NCBI GenBank assembly: GCA_020025475.1
Contig: JAHHSA010000001.1
Coordinates: 1 to 64,000 of the forward strand
From: Oscillibacter sp.
Lineage (GTDB): Bacteria > Bacillota > Clostridia > Oscillospirales > Oscillospiraceae
Reading direction: 5' to 3'
DNA length: 64,000 nucleotides
Made by a program: the position numbers and the translations under genes. This document shows, in pieces, positions 8,156 through 15,813 of the stretch. The notes below the pieces were generated by a model that ran no database searches, was not told where the DNA came from, and saw nothing but the letters and a program-made list of their open reading frames with translations. Each line of letters begins with the position of its first letter. Within the stretch, counting starts at the first letter, position 1.

Positions 8156-9509
8156 AAAACGAGCAGTGCTGTGCCGGATTCTGGCGCTCTTCCTGGCGTT
8201 GGGCCTGGTGATCTTTCTTGGGAAGTTTGTACTGCACGGCGGCAGCTGGGCCTCTTCAGCATTTAACCGGCACCTCTACAACAACGCAGGTCAGCTGGCA
8301 GTGGGGACGGTGCTGGACCGGGACGGGGATGTGCTGTCCGCGGTGGAAAACGGCAGGCGCAACTATTATAAAGACGCTACCGTCCGTAAGGCGACCCTGC
8401 ACGCAGTGGGAGACCCCCAGGGCAGCATTGGCACCGGCGCGCTGAATGCATTTGCTGACAGACTTACAGGTTACAACCTGATTAACGGAGCTTTTGGCGC
8501 GGATCGCGGCAAGGAGCTGTATCTTACCATCGATGCCCGGTACAATTACGAGGCATACAAGGCGCTGAATGGCCATGCGGGTACTGTGGCGGTGTACAAC
8601 TACAAGACCGGTGAGATTTTATGTATGGTCTCCGCTCCCAGCTACGATCCTCTGAATGTGCCCAAGGATATTGAGACCAATGACCGTTATAAGGGCGCCT
8701 ATCTGAACCGCTTCCTGTCTGCCACATTTACTCCCGGCTCCGTCTACAAAACAGTGACTCTGGCGGCGGCGCTGGAAAGGCTGCCGGATCTGGCCAACAG
8801 GACCTGGACCTGCTCCGGCTCTGTCCAGGTGGGGGAGGAGACCGTTGTCTGCTCCGGAACCCATCAGGAGCAGAACATCCGGGACGCCTTTGCCAACTCC
8901 TGCAACGTGGCATTTGCGCAGATTGCGCAGGAGCTGGGGGCGGATACGCTGAAACAGTACACGGAGCAGGCGGGACTGACGGACAGCTACTCCGTGGACG
9001 GCATTCCTACTGCCAGGGGCACCTTTGACTGGAAGAACATTACCGACGGACAGCTGGGCTGGGCGGGAGTGGGCCAGTACAAGAACCAGGTGAATCCCTG
9101 TGCACTCATGATCTACATGGGGGCAATTGCCAATGGAGGAAAGGCCGCGGAGCCCTACTTGCTCCAAAAGACCGTCAGCCCGCTGGGAATTCCGTCTCTT
9201 CCACACCTGACCCGTAAGACGGACCGCTTGGTCTCTGAGAAGACAGCGGAGATTCTGCGGGACCTGATGTCCTACAACGTGGAGAAAACCTATGGAACCA
9301 AACGCTTTCCCAATATGGAGCTGTGCGCCAAGTCCGGAACGGCGGAGGTAGGGGAGGGGAAGACCCCGCACGCCTGGTTTGCTGGTTTTCTGCAGAACGA
9401 GGACGCCCCCTATGCTTTTGTGGTTCTGGTGGAGAATGGCGGCGGCGGTTCCTCTGTGGCAGGAACAGTGGCTGGTAAGGTTTTGAATGTGATGGTCAAT
9501 GGGTATTAA
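8142..9509 (+). CDS. Penicillin-binding protein, class-B-like transpeptidase without pedestal domain
   Basis: 455 residues with one N-terminal membrane anchor (about 9-30) and a transpeptidase domain carrying SVYK (200-203, catalytic Ser200), SCN (253-255) and KSGT (397-400). The region before the catalytic domain is only about 110 residues, so the usual class B pedestal is nearly absent, as in the PbpA/FtsI-like PBPs paired with RodA in Actinobacteria. It should cross-link peptidoglycan outside the membrane. ATG at 8142 has RBS gaggagg and overlaps the SEDS gene by 14 nt, arguing for a SEDS-PBP synthase pair. It ends just before the rpmE promoter. Confidence 0.92.
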   Translation: MKKIEKRAVLCRILALFLALGLVIFLGKFVLHGGSWASSAFNRHLYNNAGQLAVGTVLDRDGDVLSAVENGRRNYYKDATVRKATLHAVGDPQGSIGTGALNAFADRLTGYNLINGAFGADRGKELYLTIDARYNYEAYKALNGHAGTVAVYNYKTGEILCMVSAPSYDPLNVPKDIETNDRYKGAYLNRFLSATFTPGSVYKTVTLAAALERLPDLANRTWTCSGSVQVGEETVVCSGTHQEQNIRDAFANSCNVAFAQIAQELGADTLKQYTEQAGLTDSYSVDGIPTARGTFDWKNITDGQLGWAGVGQYKNQVNPCALMIYMGAIANGGKAAEPYLLQKTVSPLGIPSLPHLTRKTDRLVSEKTAEILRDLMSYNVEKTYGTKRFPNMELCAKSGTAEVGEGKTPHAWFAGFLQNEDAPYAFVVLVENGGGGSSVAGTVAGKVLNVMVNGY

Positions 9510-9556
9510 ACATTCGAAGATATTTCAAAGAAATTTCAGGAAAATTAAAAAAAGAC

Positions 9557-9585
9557 TTGCAATTTGAAAAAACAAGTGTTAGAAT
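9557..9585 (+). promoter_or_regulatory. sigma-A promoter of rpmE
   Basis: TTGCAA (9557-9562), 17-nt spacer, TAGAAT (9580-9585), about 50 nt upstream of the start codon. Confidence 0.8.
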
Positions 9586-9638
9586 AACATCTGCCTTTGT
9601 TAAGGGTAACCTGGAATAGAAAGAGGTGAACGAGAGCA

Positions 9639-9842
9639 ATGAAGGAAGGAATCCATCCCAATTATCAGCAGACTACTATTACTTGCGCCTGCGGTAATGT
9701 GATTGAGACAGGTTCTACCAAGAAGGATATCAAGGTGGAAGTCTGCTCTAAGTGTCACCCCTTCTTCACGGGCAAGCAGAAGCTGGTCGATACCGGCGGA
9801 CGCGTGGCCAAGTTCAACAAGAAGTTCGGCCTGGACAAGTAA
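9639..9842 (+). CDS. rpmE: 50S ribosomal protein L31, zinc-binding form
   Basis: 67 residues, usual L31 length. Starts MKEGIHPNY and has CACG and CSKC, giving the cysteine set of the zinc-binding (C+) paralogue. It binds the large ribosomal subunit at the intersubunit bridge. RBS aaagaggtg precedes the ATG. It is monocistronic between its own promoter and terminator. Confidence 0.96.
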   Translation: MKEGIHPNYQQTTITCACGNVIETGSTKKDIKVEVCSKCHPFFTGKQKLVDTGGRVAKFNKKFGLDK

Positions 9843-9859
9843 GTCTGACACGAATCACA

Positions 9860-9894
9860 AAGATCTGCTGCTTTTGCAGCAGATCTTTTTTGTT
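9860..9894 (+). terminator. Rho-independent terminator of rpmE
   Basis: 12-bp stem (9860-9871 with 9876-9887), loop tttt, followed by a T-run. Confidence 0.85.
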
Positions 9895-9954
9895 TACATT
9901 TCCAGCAGCGACGCATATACTGAAAGCATATGATTAAAAAAGGAAGCGATTGTG

Positions 9955-10464
9955 ATGAATCTGCATTCTGTAGATCCCAAGACCCTGACCCCTGAGATTT
10001 TGGGCGTGTTTGACACCCGCTATCCGCTGCTGACGGTAGGGGATCGGGACGCGTGCAACACCATGACTATCGGATGGTGCCAGATGGGCCGGCTGTGGAA
10101 CACCCCTGTCTGCACGGTTTATGTGCGTCCGGAGCGCTATACCTATCAATTTATAGAGTCCCACGACTATTTCACCGTTTCAGTGCTGCCTGCCGATGAG
10201 AAAAAGGCCATCACTTTCTGCGGCACCAAAAGCGGACGGGATACGGATAAGATCCGGGACTGCGGCCTTACCCTGGCCTACGGCGCAGGCGGCGCCCCTT
10301 ATTTTGAGGAAGCGGATTGGGTCCTGGTGTGCAGAAAGCTGTATGCCCAGGACATGAATGCCGATGCTGTGGTGGCACAGGAGAAGATTCTGCCCTTCTA
10401 CGGAGAAAAGGGAGGCTGGCACCGCGCCTATGTAGGCGAGGTGGTGGAGGCATATCACAAATAA
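9955..10464 (+). CDS. Flavin reductase-like FMN-binding protein
   Basis: 169 residues. The split-barrel flavoprotein pattern is visible: NTMTIGWCQMG early, CTVYVRPERYTY (phosphate-binding side), FTVSVLP, then FCGTKSGRD. These proteins bind FMN; most work as flavin reductases or ferric reductase-like enzymes, with substrate unassigned. ATG at 9955 has aggaag 8 nt upstream; GTG at 9952 is the alternative. The next gene, hflX, follows after 13 nt, probably in one transcript. Confidence 0.85.
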   Translation: MNLHSVDPKTLTPEILGVFDTRYPLLTVGDRDACNTMTIGWCQMGRLWNTPVCTVYVRPERYTYQFIESHDYFTVSVLPADEKKAITFCGTKSGRDTDKIRDCGLTLAYGAGGAPYFEEADWVLVCRKLYAQDMNADAVVAQEKILPFYGEKGGWHRAYVGEVVEAYHK

Positions 10465-10477
10465 CGAAGGAGACACT

Positions 10478-11761
10478 ATGCGAGAAACTGATGAGATCCG
10501 TGACAAAGTGGTTTTGGTTGGCCTGAATTCCCCGGTGCTCAGGCGGGGGGAGAATGCTGACGAGGACACCATGGAGGAGCTCTCTGCTCTGGTGGAGACG
10601 GCAGGCGGTGAGACGGTGGGCATCATTCTGCAAAATCGCGCCACGCCGGACCCCCGCACTTTTATCGGCGAGGGGAAAGTGGCAGAGGTGCGTCTGTACT
10701 GTGAGAATACCGGGGCCACGATGGTTATTTTCGATAATGACCTGTCACCCTCCCAAATGCGGGTACTGACGGAGCTGCTGAAGGTCCAGGTGCTGGACCG
10801 CTGCGGTCTGATTCTGGATATTTTTGCCCAGCGCGCCAAGACGAAGGAAGGCCGGCTCCAGGTGGAGCTGGCCCAATACCAATACCTGCTGCCACGTTTG
10901 ACTGGCATGTGGACCCACCTGGAACGTCAGGCGGGCACCAGCGGCAAGGGCCCTATCGGCTCCAAGGGCCCCGGTGAGACACAGCTGGAGACAGACCGCC
11001 GTCACATCCGCCGGAAGATCGACAAGCTGCGGGAGGACCTGGAGGATGTGCGCCGTGTGCGCTCCACCCAGCGCCAGCAGCGGCAGAAGAACGAGGTTCC
11101 GGTGGTGGCTATCGTAGGCTACACCAATGCCGGCAAGTCCACACTGCTCAATTACCTGACCGGTGCGGGCATCCCCGCCAACAACCGCCTGTTTGATACC
11201 CTGGACACCACAAGCCGCCTGCTGACTGTCAGCGATACGCTGGATGTGGTGGTGTCCGATACTGTGGGCTTTATCCGCAAGCTGCCCCACCAGCTGGTGG
11301 AGGCATTTAAGGCAACGCTGGAGGAATTGGAGTACGCCGACCTGCTGCTGCACGTGATCGACGTGTCCAATCCCGAGTGGCAACTTCAGGCTCAGGTGGT
11401 GGAAAACCTGATTATGGAGCTGGGGGCCAGCGAGCTGCCCCGCATCGATGTGTTCAACAAGTCCGATCTGGTGCCGGCAGGGGAGATCATGCCCCATGGT
11501 GAGGACATTGTAGCCATCTCCGCCAAGACCGGCGAGGGCGTGGACAAGCTTTTGGAGAAGATCAACCAGCGGCTGGATAAGGGCACCCGTCGTGTGCTGC
11601 TCCATCTGCCCTACGACAAGGGCGGCCTGCTGGATATGCTGTATCGGGAGGCCAAGGTGGAGAACGTGGACTACAGCGAGACCATCGATGTGACCGCCGT
11701 TTGCGGACCCAAGACACTGGGCCAGGTGGAGGCATATGTGGATGCTGAGGCGCAGAACTGA
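10478..11761 (+). CDS. hflX: GTPase HflX, ribosome-splitting factor
   Basis: 427 residues, normal length. The N-terminal HflX domain carries NRATPDPRTFIGEGK and DNDLSPSQMR; a glycine-rich linker follows (GTSGKGPIGSKGPGETQLE), then the G domain with P-loop GYTNAGKST at about 214-222, switch DTVGF and NKSD. HflX dissociates stalled or stress-inactivated 70S ribosomes. RBS gaaggaga precedes the ATG. It lies in a run of same-strand genes from 9955 to 12426. Confidence 0.96.
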   Translation: MRETDEIRDKVVLVGLNSPVLRRGENADEDTMEELSALVETAGGETVGIILQNRATPDPRTFIGEGKVAEVRLYCENTGATMVIFDNDLSPSQMRVLTELLKVQVLDRCGLILDIFAQRAKTKEGRLQVELAQYQYLLPRLTGMWTHLERQAGTSGKGPIGSKGPGETQLETDRRHIRRKIDKLREDLEDVRRVRSTQRQQRQKNEVPVVAIVGYTNAGKSTLLNYLTGAGIPANNRLFDTLDTTSRLLTVSDTLDVVVSDTVGFIRKLPHQLVEAFKATLEELEYADLLLHVIDVSNPEWQLQAQVVENLIMELGASELPRIDVFNKSDLVPAGEIMPHGEDIVAISAKTGEGVDKLLEKINQRLDKGTRRVLLHLPYDKGGLLDMLYREAKVENVDYSETIDVTAVCGPKTLGQVEAYVDAEAQN

Positions 11762-11787
11762 CAGAGAAAAAATGGGAGGAACGGGAA

Positions 11788-12426
11788 GTGACCAGTTATC
11801 GGGTACCCTTTGAAGATACGGAAAGCGAATTTACAGAGAAGCGATCCCGCTTCATCAGCCATATTTGGAAGGTGGAGAGCGAGGAGGAGGCCCGGGAGCG
11901 CATCGAGCAGATGAAAAAGAAATACTACGATGCCCGCCACAACTGCTGGTGCTATCTCATTCAGGACGGCGGCGTGGTGCGCTATTCCGATGACGGAGAG
12001 CCTCAGGGGACGGCGGGACAGCCAATGTTGAATGTTTTCCAGCGGGAGGAGATCACCAACGTATGCTGTGTGGTGACCCGGTATTTCGGCGGCGTGCTGC
12101 TGGGGGCAGGTGGTTTGACCCGCGCCTATACCAAGGGCGCCAAGGATGCCCTGGACGCGGCTGGCATCTCTACCATGAGCCTTTGGACAGTGTGGGATGT
12201 GCCCTGCACCTATCCGCTCTTTGAGCGGATAAAGCTGGATGTGGAGGCCTGCGGCGGTGTCATCAAAGATACTCAGTATGGTGCGGACATCCTGCTGCGG
12301 GTGGGCTTTCCCTATGGTGGCGCAGAGCCATTTGCCCGGCGTCTGACGGAGCTTTCCGCCGGTCAGCTGGAAATGACCCCGGCAGGGGAGGAATTTCTGC
12401 CCGGCCCCCGGGAAGAGGCTAAATAA
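11788..12426 (+). CDS. YigZ/IMPACT family protein
   Basis: 212 residues with the IMPACT N-terminal domain: SRFISHIW, then DARHNCWCYL, SDDGEPQGTAG and the strongly conserved VTRYFGGVLLGAGGL. A C-terminal DUF1949-like domain follows. IMPACT proteins are linked to translation stress control, but the bacterial role is poorly defined. The start is GTG at 11788 with ggagg upstream, 26 nt after hflX, so co-transcription is likely. Confidence 0.9.
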   Translation: MTSYRVPFEDTESEFTEKRSRFISHIWKVESEEEARERIEQMKKKYYDARHNCWCYLIQDGGVVRYSDDGEPQGTAGQPMLNVFQREEITNVCCVVTRYFGGVLLGAGGLTRAYTKGAKDALDAAGISTMSLWTVWDVPCTYPLFERIKLDVEACGGVIKDTQYGADILLRVGFPYGGAEPFARRLTELSAGQLEMTPAGEEFLPGPREEAK

Positions 12427-12465
12427 AAAGAACCCTGGCCCATCATAAAACGGAGGGAAACCCGT

Positions 12466-12543
12466 GTGAAAATTATAGCGATCAACAGGAGGTTTCCGTC
12501 GCACAATGACCAGCTTCATCTGGTGATAACTGCCTGTTCGTAA
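12466..12543 (+). CDS. Possible 25-codon leader-type ORF
   Basis: GTG-started frame of 25 codons in the gap after the IMPACT gene. RBS cggaggg at 12451-12457 is 8 nt upstream of the GTG. The product would be basic to neutral without a membrane segment (MKIIAINRR..., ending TACS). A terminator follows 45 nt later. It could be a real small protein or part of a structured RNA; I cannot decide from one sequence. Confidence 0.3.
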   Translation: MKIIAINRRFPSHNDQLHLVITACS

Positions 12544-12588
12544 CGATGCGGTGGTAAGTCAGAGAAGATTTCTATCTTAAATAAGCTG

Positions 12589-12628
12589 AAACCGGGCGTT
12601 CTGCAACTAGCAGAACGCCCGGTTTTTG
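12589..12628. terminator. Bidirectional terminator between convergent genes
   Basis: 16-bp stem (12589-12604 with 12610-12625), loop aacta, A-run on the left and T-run on the right. It serves the plus-strand hflX run and the minus-strand sdpRI pair, whose last codon ends at 12629. Confidence 0.85.
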
Positions 12629-13258
12629 TCAGATACCCTTTTTGTAAAGATAGAAGGAGAAGGCGGTGGGGATCAGGATGCAGAGGACCAGAACCACTGC
12701 CAACAACCATACCGACTGGAAATAGCCGTTAACGAAAAAGAGCGGACCGCCCAGCATAAAGAGTTTGGAGGCCAGCCGGTGGGTCCGATTCCAGTTTTCC
12801 CGGCTGTTCAGGGTCCAGGGCAAGCGGATGCCCACCGTGTAGTTCTGGTGAGCCTTGGTCATGTAGTTGCCAAGCAGGAGGAACACCACGCCTACCAGAA
12901 TATTGGCAATCAGCCAGATGTCTACGGCGAGACCCAGGGCATAGCCGTAGATGGAGAACTGGGTGACACAGCTGATGACGGGGATCACCCAGAACAAGAG
13001 CGAGAGCAGCTTTGGACTGATGCTGCTTTTTTTGGGGTCGTGGAGGGTAGCAGTCACAGTGAATAGATGTATAAGCAGCAAGAACAGGGGCATCCCCAGT
13101 ACAGCCATGGGCTTTCCGGCCCAGCCGTTGGGCACATTACCTGGGCCAAAGTGGACGGCAATCTGCTCCGGCAGCCTGGACCACAGCAGGATACCCGCCA
13201 GAAGCGGCAGCAACAGCACCACGCTGGATGCAGTCAGTTGTTTGCGGTATTGTTTCAT
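12629..13258 (-). CDS. sdpI: SdpI-family immunity/signal-transduction membrane protein
   Basis: 209 residues, six membrane segments. The N-terminal DUF1648 part reads LPEQIAVHFGPGNVPNGWAG with MPLFLLLIHL next; the C-terminal SdpI part contains the NRTHRLASKLFMLGG pattern. In B. subtilis SdpI gives immunity to the SdpC toxin and titrates the repressor SdpR at the membrane. Here the gene overlaps an ArsR-type regulator by 4 nt (ATGA), the same sdpR-sdpI layout. No sdpABC genes are in the window. The family is wide, so a toxin-immunity role is only possible. Confidence 0.88.
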   Translation of the reverse strand: MKQYRKQLTASSVVLLLPLLAGILLWSRLPEQIAVHFGPGNVPNGWAGKPMAVLGMPLFLLLIHLFTVTATLHDPKKSSISPKLLSLLFWVIPVISCVTQFSIYGYALGLAVDIWLIANILVGVVFLLLGNYMTKAHQNYTVGIRLPWTLNSRENWNRTHRLASKLFMLGGPLFFVNGYFQSVWLLAVVLVLCILIPTAFSFYLYKKGI

Positions 13259-13527
13259 GAATTGTGTTCTCCTTTCAGGTCCGAGAGCCAGAGCATCAAT
13301 TCCTCTATTACAGAGGTGTTGAGCTCGTAGTAGACAAAGTTTTTGACCCGGGTTTCGTGGACCAGCTCCGCCTTTTTCAAAATGCTCAGGTGATAGGAAA
13401 TGGTAGCGCCGGTCATCTCAAAATGGCTGCCAATCTCACCGGCGGAGAGGGAGCCATGCTTCAGCAGCATCAAAATTTCCCGCCGTACCGGGTCGGAGAG
13501 GGCCTTGAAGGTCTCTGCAAAGCCCAT
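13255..13527 (-). CDS. sdpR: ArsR-type autorepressor (SdpR-like)
   Basis: 90 residues, winged helix: FKALSDPVRREILMLLKHG, then LSAGEIGSHFEMTGATISYH and LSILKKAELV. There is no metal-binding ELCVCDL-type motif, which fits SdpR rather than metal sensors. ATG at 13527 is chosen because aaagg lies 9 nt upstream; GTG at 13545 precedes that RBS. It overlaps sdpI by 4 nt. The promoter upstream is bracketed by two matching palindromes, so it probably represses its own operon. Confidence 0.88.
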   Translation of the reverse strand: MGFAETFKALSDPVRREILMLLKHGSLSAGEIGSHFEMTGATISYHLSILKKAELVHETRVKNFVYYELNTSVIEELMLWLSDLKGEHNS

Positions 13528-13550
13528 GCCATCCCGCCTTTCCACAATCT

Positions 13551-13570
13551 ATTTAGAAGAATTTCTAAAT
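13551..13570. promoter_or_regulatory. Operator 1 of the SdpR-like repressor
   Basis: Perfect inverted repeat ATTTAGAA-N4-TTCTAAAT, lying just downstream of the predicted transcription start. Confidence 0.65.
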
Positions 13571-13580
13571 GCTTGCGCTC

Positions 13581-13609
13581 AGTATAACGGCCGGTGGGAA
13601 AAAAGTCAA
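13581..13609 (-). promoter_or_regulatory. sigma-A promoter of sdpR-sdpI
   Basis: On the minus strand, TTGACT (13609-13604), 17-nt spacer, TATACT (13586-13581). Confidence 0.8.
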
Positions 13610-13640
13610 GGGCTATTTAGAAAAAAATCTAAATAGCCCT
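13609..13640 (-). terminator. Hairpin that is both operator 2 and probable terminator
   Basis: 13-bp stem (13609-13621 with 13628-13640), A/T loop. It lies 8 nt after the stop of the gene ending at 13649, with a T-run a few bases beyond the stem. The stem contains ATTTAGA-N6-TCTAAAT (13615-13634), nearly the same palindrome as operator 1. Confidence 0.6.
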
Positions 13641-13648
13641 TTTCCTGT

Positions 13649-14224
13649 TTATTCATCCTGGTGCAGCCAGGCAAACCAAAGATGCTTATCAACGGTCTTT
13701 GTAAGGACACCACCGCTGTTTTCATAGATAGCGGTTAGCTCTGGCCGGGTGTCTGACAGGGGGGAGCGGTAGACGCCAATGGTTTTATGGGTTGGATATC
13801 TGCCGTCCGCAAAGAATTGGTAGATGATGGCCTTTTGCTCACCGCACAGGATCTCCAGCGTGATGTTGTTCCCGTGGGAAACCGTCAAATCCCGGATCTT
13901 TGTCCAGTCCTCCGGCAGATATTTGTCAAACTGGTCCAGATAATTTTTGGGGGCCAGTGACCGGACATGGACGGGAGTGAAAGCCTGACCCGCGGTTTCC
14001 TGCAGCCCATCCTGAATCTCCGGAATGGCCAAAATGGCTTGCTGCAGGGCTTCGTCCCGCTCTGAAACGGCGATGTCCGGCATCTCTTCAAGAATCTGAG
14101 CGTCGGTTATATTGACCAATGTGGAGACAGAGAAGGTGAAATGGGTCTCCATGTAGACACAGTAGCCGCCGATGACCAGACCAATGACCAGAAGGACGGC
14201 CAGCAATTTTTGCTTCAAGGTCAT
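13649..14224 (-). CDS. Membrane-anchored protein of unknown function, last gene of the ABC/paralogue operon
   Basis: 191 residues: one N-terminal membrane segment (about 7-25), then an outside domain of mixed helix and strand. No family recognised. Clear features are an acidic N-terminal half (ITDAQILEEMPDIAVSERDE) and a tail rich in aromatic residues (LWFAWLHQDE). The ATG is 12 nt after the 57-residue gene and follows RBS gaggtggg. Position at the end of the operon suggests it works with the secreted paralogues. Confidence 0.7.
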   Translation of the reverse strand: MTLKQKLLAVLLVIGLVIGGYCVYMETHFTFSVSTLVNITDAQILEEMPDIAVSERDEALQQAILAIPEIQDGLQETAGQAFTPVHVRSLAPKNYLDQFDKYLPEDWTKIRDLTVSHGNNITLEILCGEQKAIIYQFFADGRYPTHKTIGVYRSPLSDTRPELTAIYENSGGVLTKTVDKHLWFAWLHQDE

Positions 14225-14236
14225 TTGTTTCCCACC

Positions 14237-14410
14237 TCACTGAAATCGATAGCTTTGCTGCTGCAGGCTGTGGAGAAATTCCAGAAAGTAATCGTGGCTG
14301 CGAAAGCACTGCTCCCGGTAGCCCTCTACTGGGTGGAAGGAGGCGATGTGGTCCTGCGCGTCTGTCCAAACAACCCATAGATTGTGGGGGTTAATTGTTT
14401 GCTGCTGCAT
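14237..14410 (-). CDS. 57-residue hypothetical protein in the ABC/paralogue operon
   Basis: 57 codons with a strong RBS, aaaggagg, 5 nt before the ATG. No signal or membrane segment; aromatic and His/Gln-rich (MQQQTINPHNLWVVWTDA, ending QQQSYRFQ). It sits between the last secreted paralogue (17 nt) and the membrane-anchored gene (12 nt), so translation as part of the operon is likely. No homology recognised. Confidence 0.6.
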   Translation of the reverse strand: MQQQTINPHNLWVVWTDAQDHIASFHPVEGYREQCFRSHDYFLEFLHSLQQQSYRFQ

Positions 14411-14427
14411 AGAATCCTCCTTTGGTG

Positions 14428-15798
14428 TTAGTCCCAGGCAAGGGACAGGCCGTTTTCATCCAGCGGTCCGACGCCGTACCGGGTAGAGGCAGCATCCATA
14501 CTGTTCTCCCAGAGACCGGCATAGGTCCGTTTGCCTGCCTCGCAGACCACAAGGACAAAGCCGTTGGCGCAGGAACGATCAGTAATCTCCTGACACAGTT
14601 CGTGGGGGATGCGGGAGACCAGCGCCAGACGCTGTCCGTCAAATGCGGCGCGGGGCATATAGGCAAAAAACTGTTGGGCGTCCGGCAGTGAGGCGGAAAA
14701 GCAGGGAGCAAATACGCCGTTTGCATCTGCGGTGTAAAGATGAATCTGGTTTTCAAAGATCTGGACGACCAGATCGTTTTCTGACACCATGGCCCATGGC
14801 AGCTCCTGGGTGGCGTCGGTCAAGTGGAAGTGCTGCTGTATCTCCGGATGTTGCGCGGAGAGAATGTGGAGATCGTGACCGTGGGAACCACGAACCACCA
14901 GATAGAGGATCGTCTTGTCCGGAGAGGTCTCCATCCGCAGGATTTCCTGATCCGCTTTCAGAGGCAGTACCCGTTCCAGGCGGTCTATGGAGAGAACGCC
15001 ATCGGTGCAGTCCAGATAGTAGACGCCGTAACCGGGGGTGTGGCTGTAGTCCAGCAGTGTGTTGTCTGTCTCCCACCGGACATTCGGGATGAACCAGACG
15101 CCGCTGGAAGAGACTTGAGAGAGGGCCTGCAGCTGGACAGACTGCCCTTCTATGGAGGCAAAGACCAGCTCTGCAGGCGTCACACTGTGATTGACACGCA
15201 GACCGGCGGTAAGACGGTGCTCCGGGGGGACCGGGAAACGGAAGGTCTCCTGCATCTGCGCCCAAAAGTCTTCGTTGTGGTAATTTTTGCTGTTTGCGTT
15301 CCAAACCAGTCCTGGGATGGTTAGTTGGAAATCCAGGGGATAGAAATCCGTGTAATCGGAGACCCGGATGGGAAAGCCCTCAGTCATTCCGGCCTCTGTT
15401 TTTTGTGTCAGATCTTGGACCACGCTTTTGAGCGCGGACGGAAAAGAATGAGAACCAATCATGGAGAAATACTTGCTGCCATGAAGGGGGACCACAAAGT
15501 CGGAATCCAGTTGCAGTCCGGGATTCCCGGACTGTGACGATAACGTGGGTTTTGGTGAGAATCGGAAGGTATTTTCCACAGTGCTGCCAGAGCGGAGGGT
15601 GGTGTCCCAAAAGAGCTGCTGAGCCTCCTGGGAGCGTGTCTGCACGCAAAGATTTTCCAGAGCTGTGCGGTCTCCCGCAATCAAATGCTCGGTCAGCTGT
15701 ACCTGGTTGGCGGTGGAGGAGACAGAAGCATGGGCAGTGCCCAGTCCGAAACAAGCCAGAAGCACAAGTGCGCACATGCAGAGCAGCTGCTTTTTCAT
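14428..15798 (-). CDS. Secreted or membrane-anchored paralogue 4, propeller-like
   Basis: 456 residues. Signal-anchor MKKQLLCMCALVLLACFG with the CMC pair seen in three of its four relatives; LLAC could be a weak lipobox. Shared blocks: LFWDTTLRSGSTVENTF, TFRFPVPPEHRLTAGL, TLLDYSHTPGYGVYYL, IDRLERVLPLKADQ, AAFDGQRLALVS and TYAGLWENSMD. The second half reads as short repeated strands (LHILSAQ..., IHLYTAD...), suggesting a beta-propeller; that fold is inferred. RBS aaaggagg is 8 nt before the ATG. It is the last of four tandem copies downstream of an ABC transporter. Function unknown. Confidence 0.75.
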   Translation of the reverse strand: MKKQLLCMCALVLLACFGLGTAHASVSSTANQVQLTEHLIAGDRTALENLCVQTRSQEAQQLFWDTTLRSGSTVENTFRFSPKPTLSSQSGNPGLQLDSDFVVPLHGSKYFSMIGSHSFPSALKSVVQDLTQKTEAGMTEGFPIRVSDYTDFYPLDFQLTIPGLVWNANSKNYHNEDFWAQMQETFRFPVPPEHRLTAGLRVNHSVTPAELVFASIEGQSVQLQALSQVSSSGVWFIPNVRWETDNTLLDYSHTPGYGVYYLDCTDGVLSIDRLERVLPLKADQEILRMETSPDKTILYLVVRGSHGHDLHILSAQHPEIQQHFHLTDATQELPWAMVSENDLVVQIFENQIHLYTADANGVFAPCFSASLPDAQQFFAYMPRAAFDGQRLALVSRIPHELCQEITDRSCANGFVLVVCEAGKRTYAGLWENSMDAASTRYGVGPLDENGLSLAWD

Positions 15799-15813
15799 GA
15801 AAATCTCCTCCTT

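Noticed and set aside
12466..12519. Group II intron 5' end (GTGCGAC on the minus strand)
   Set aside because: No domain V, no reverse transcriptase and no second boundary found; the match is too short.
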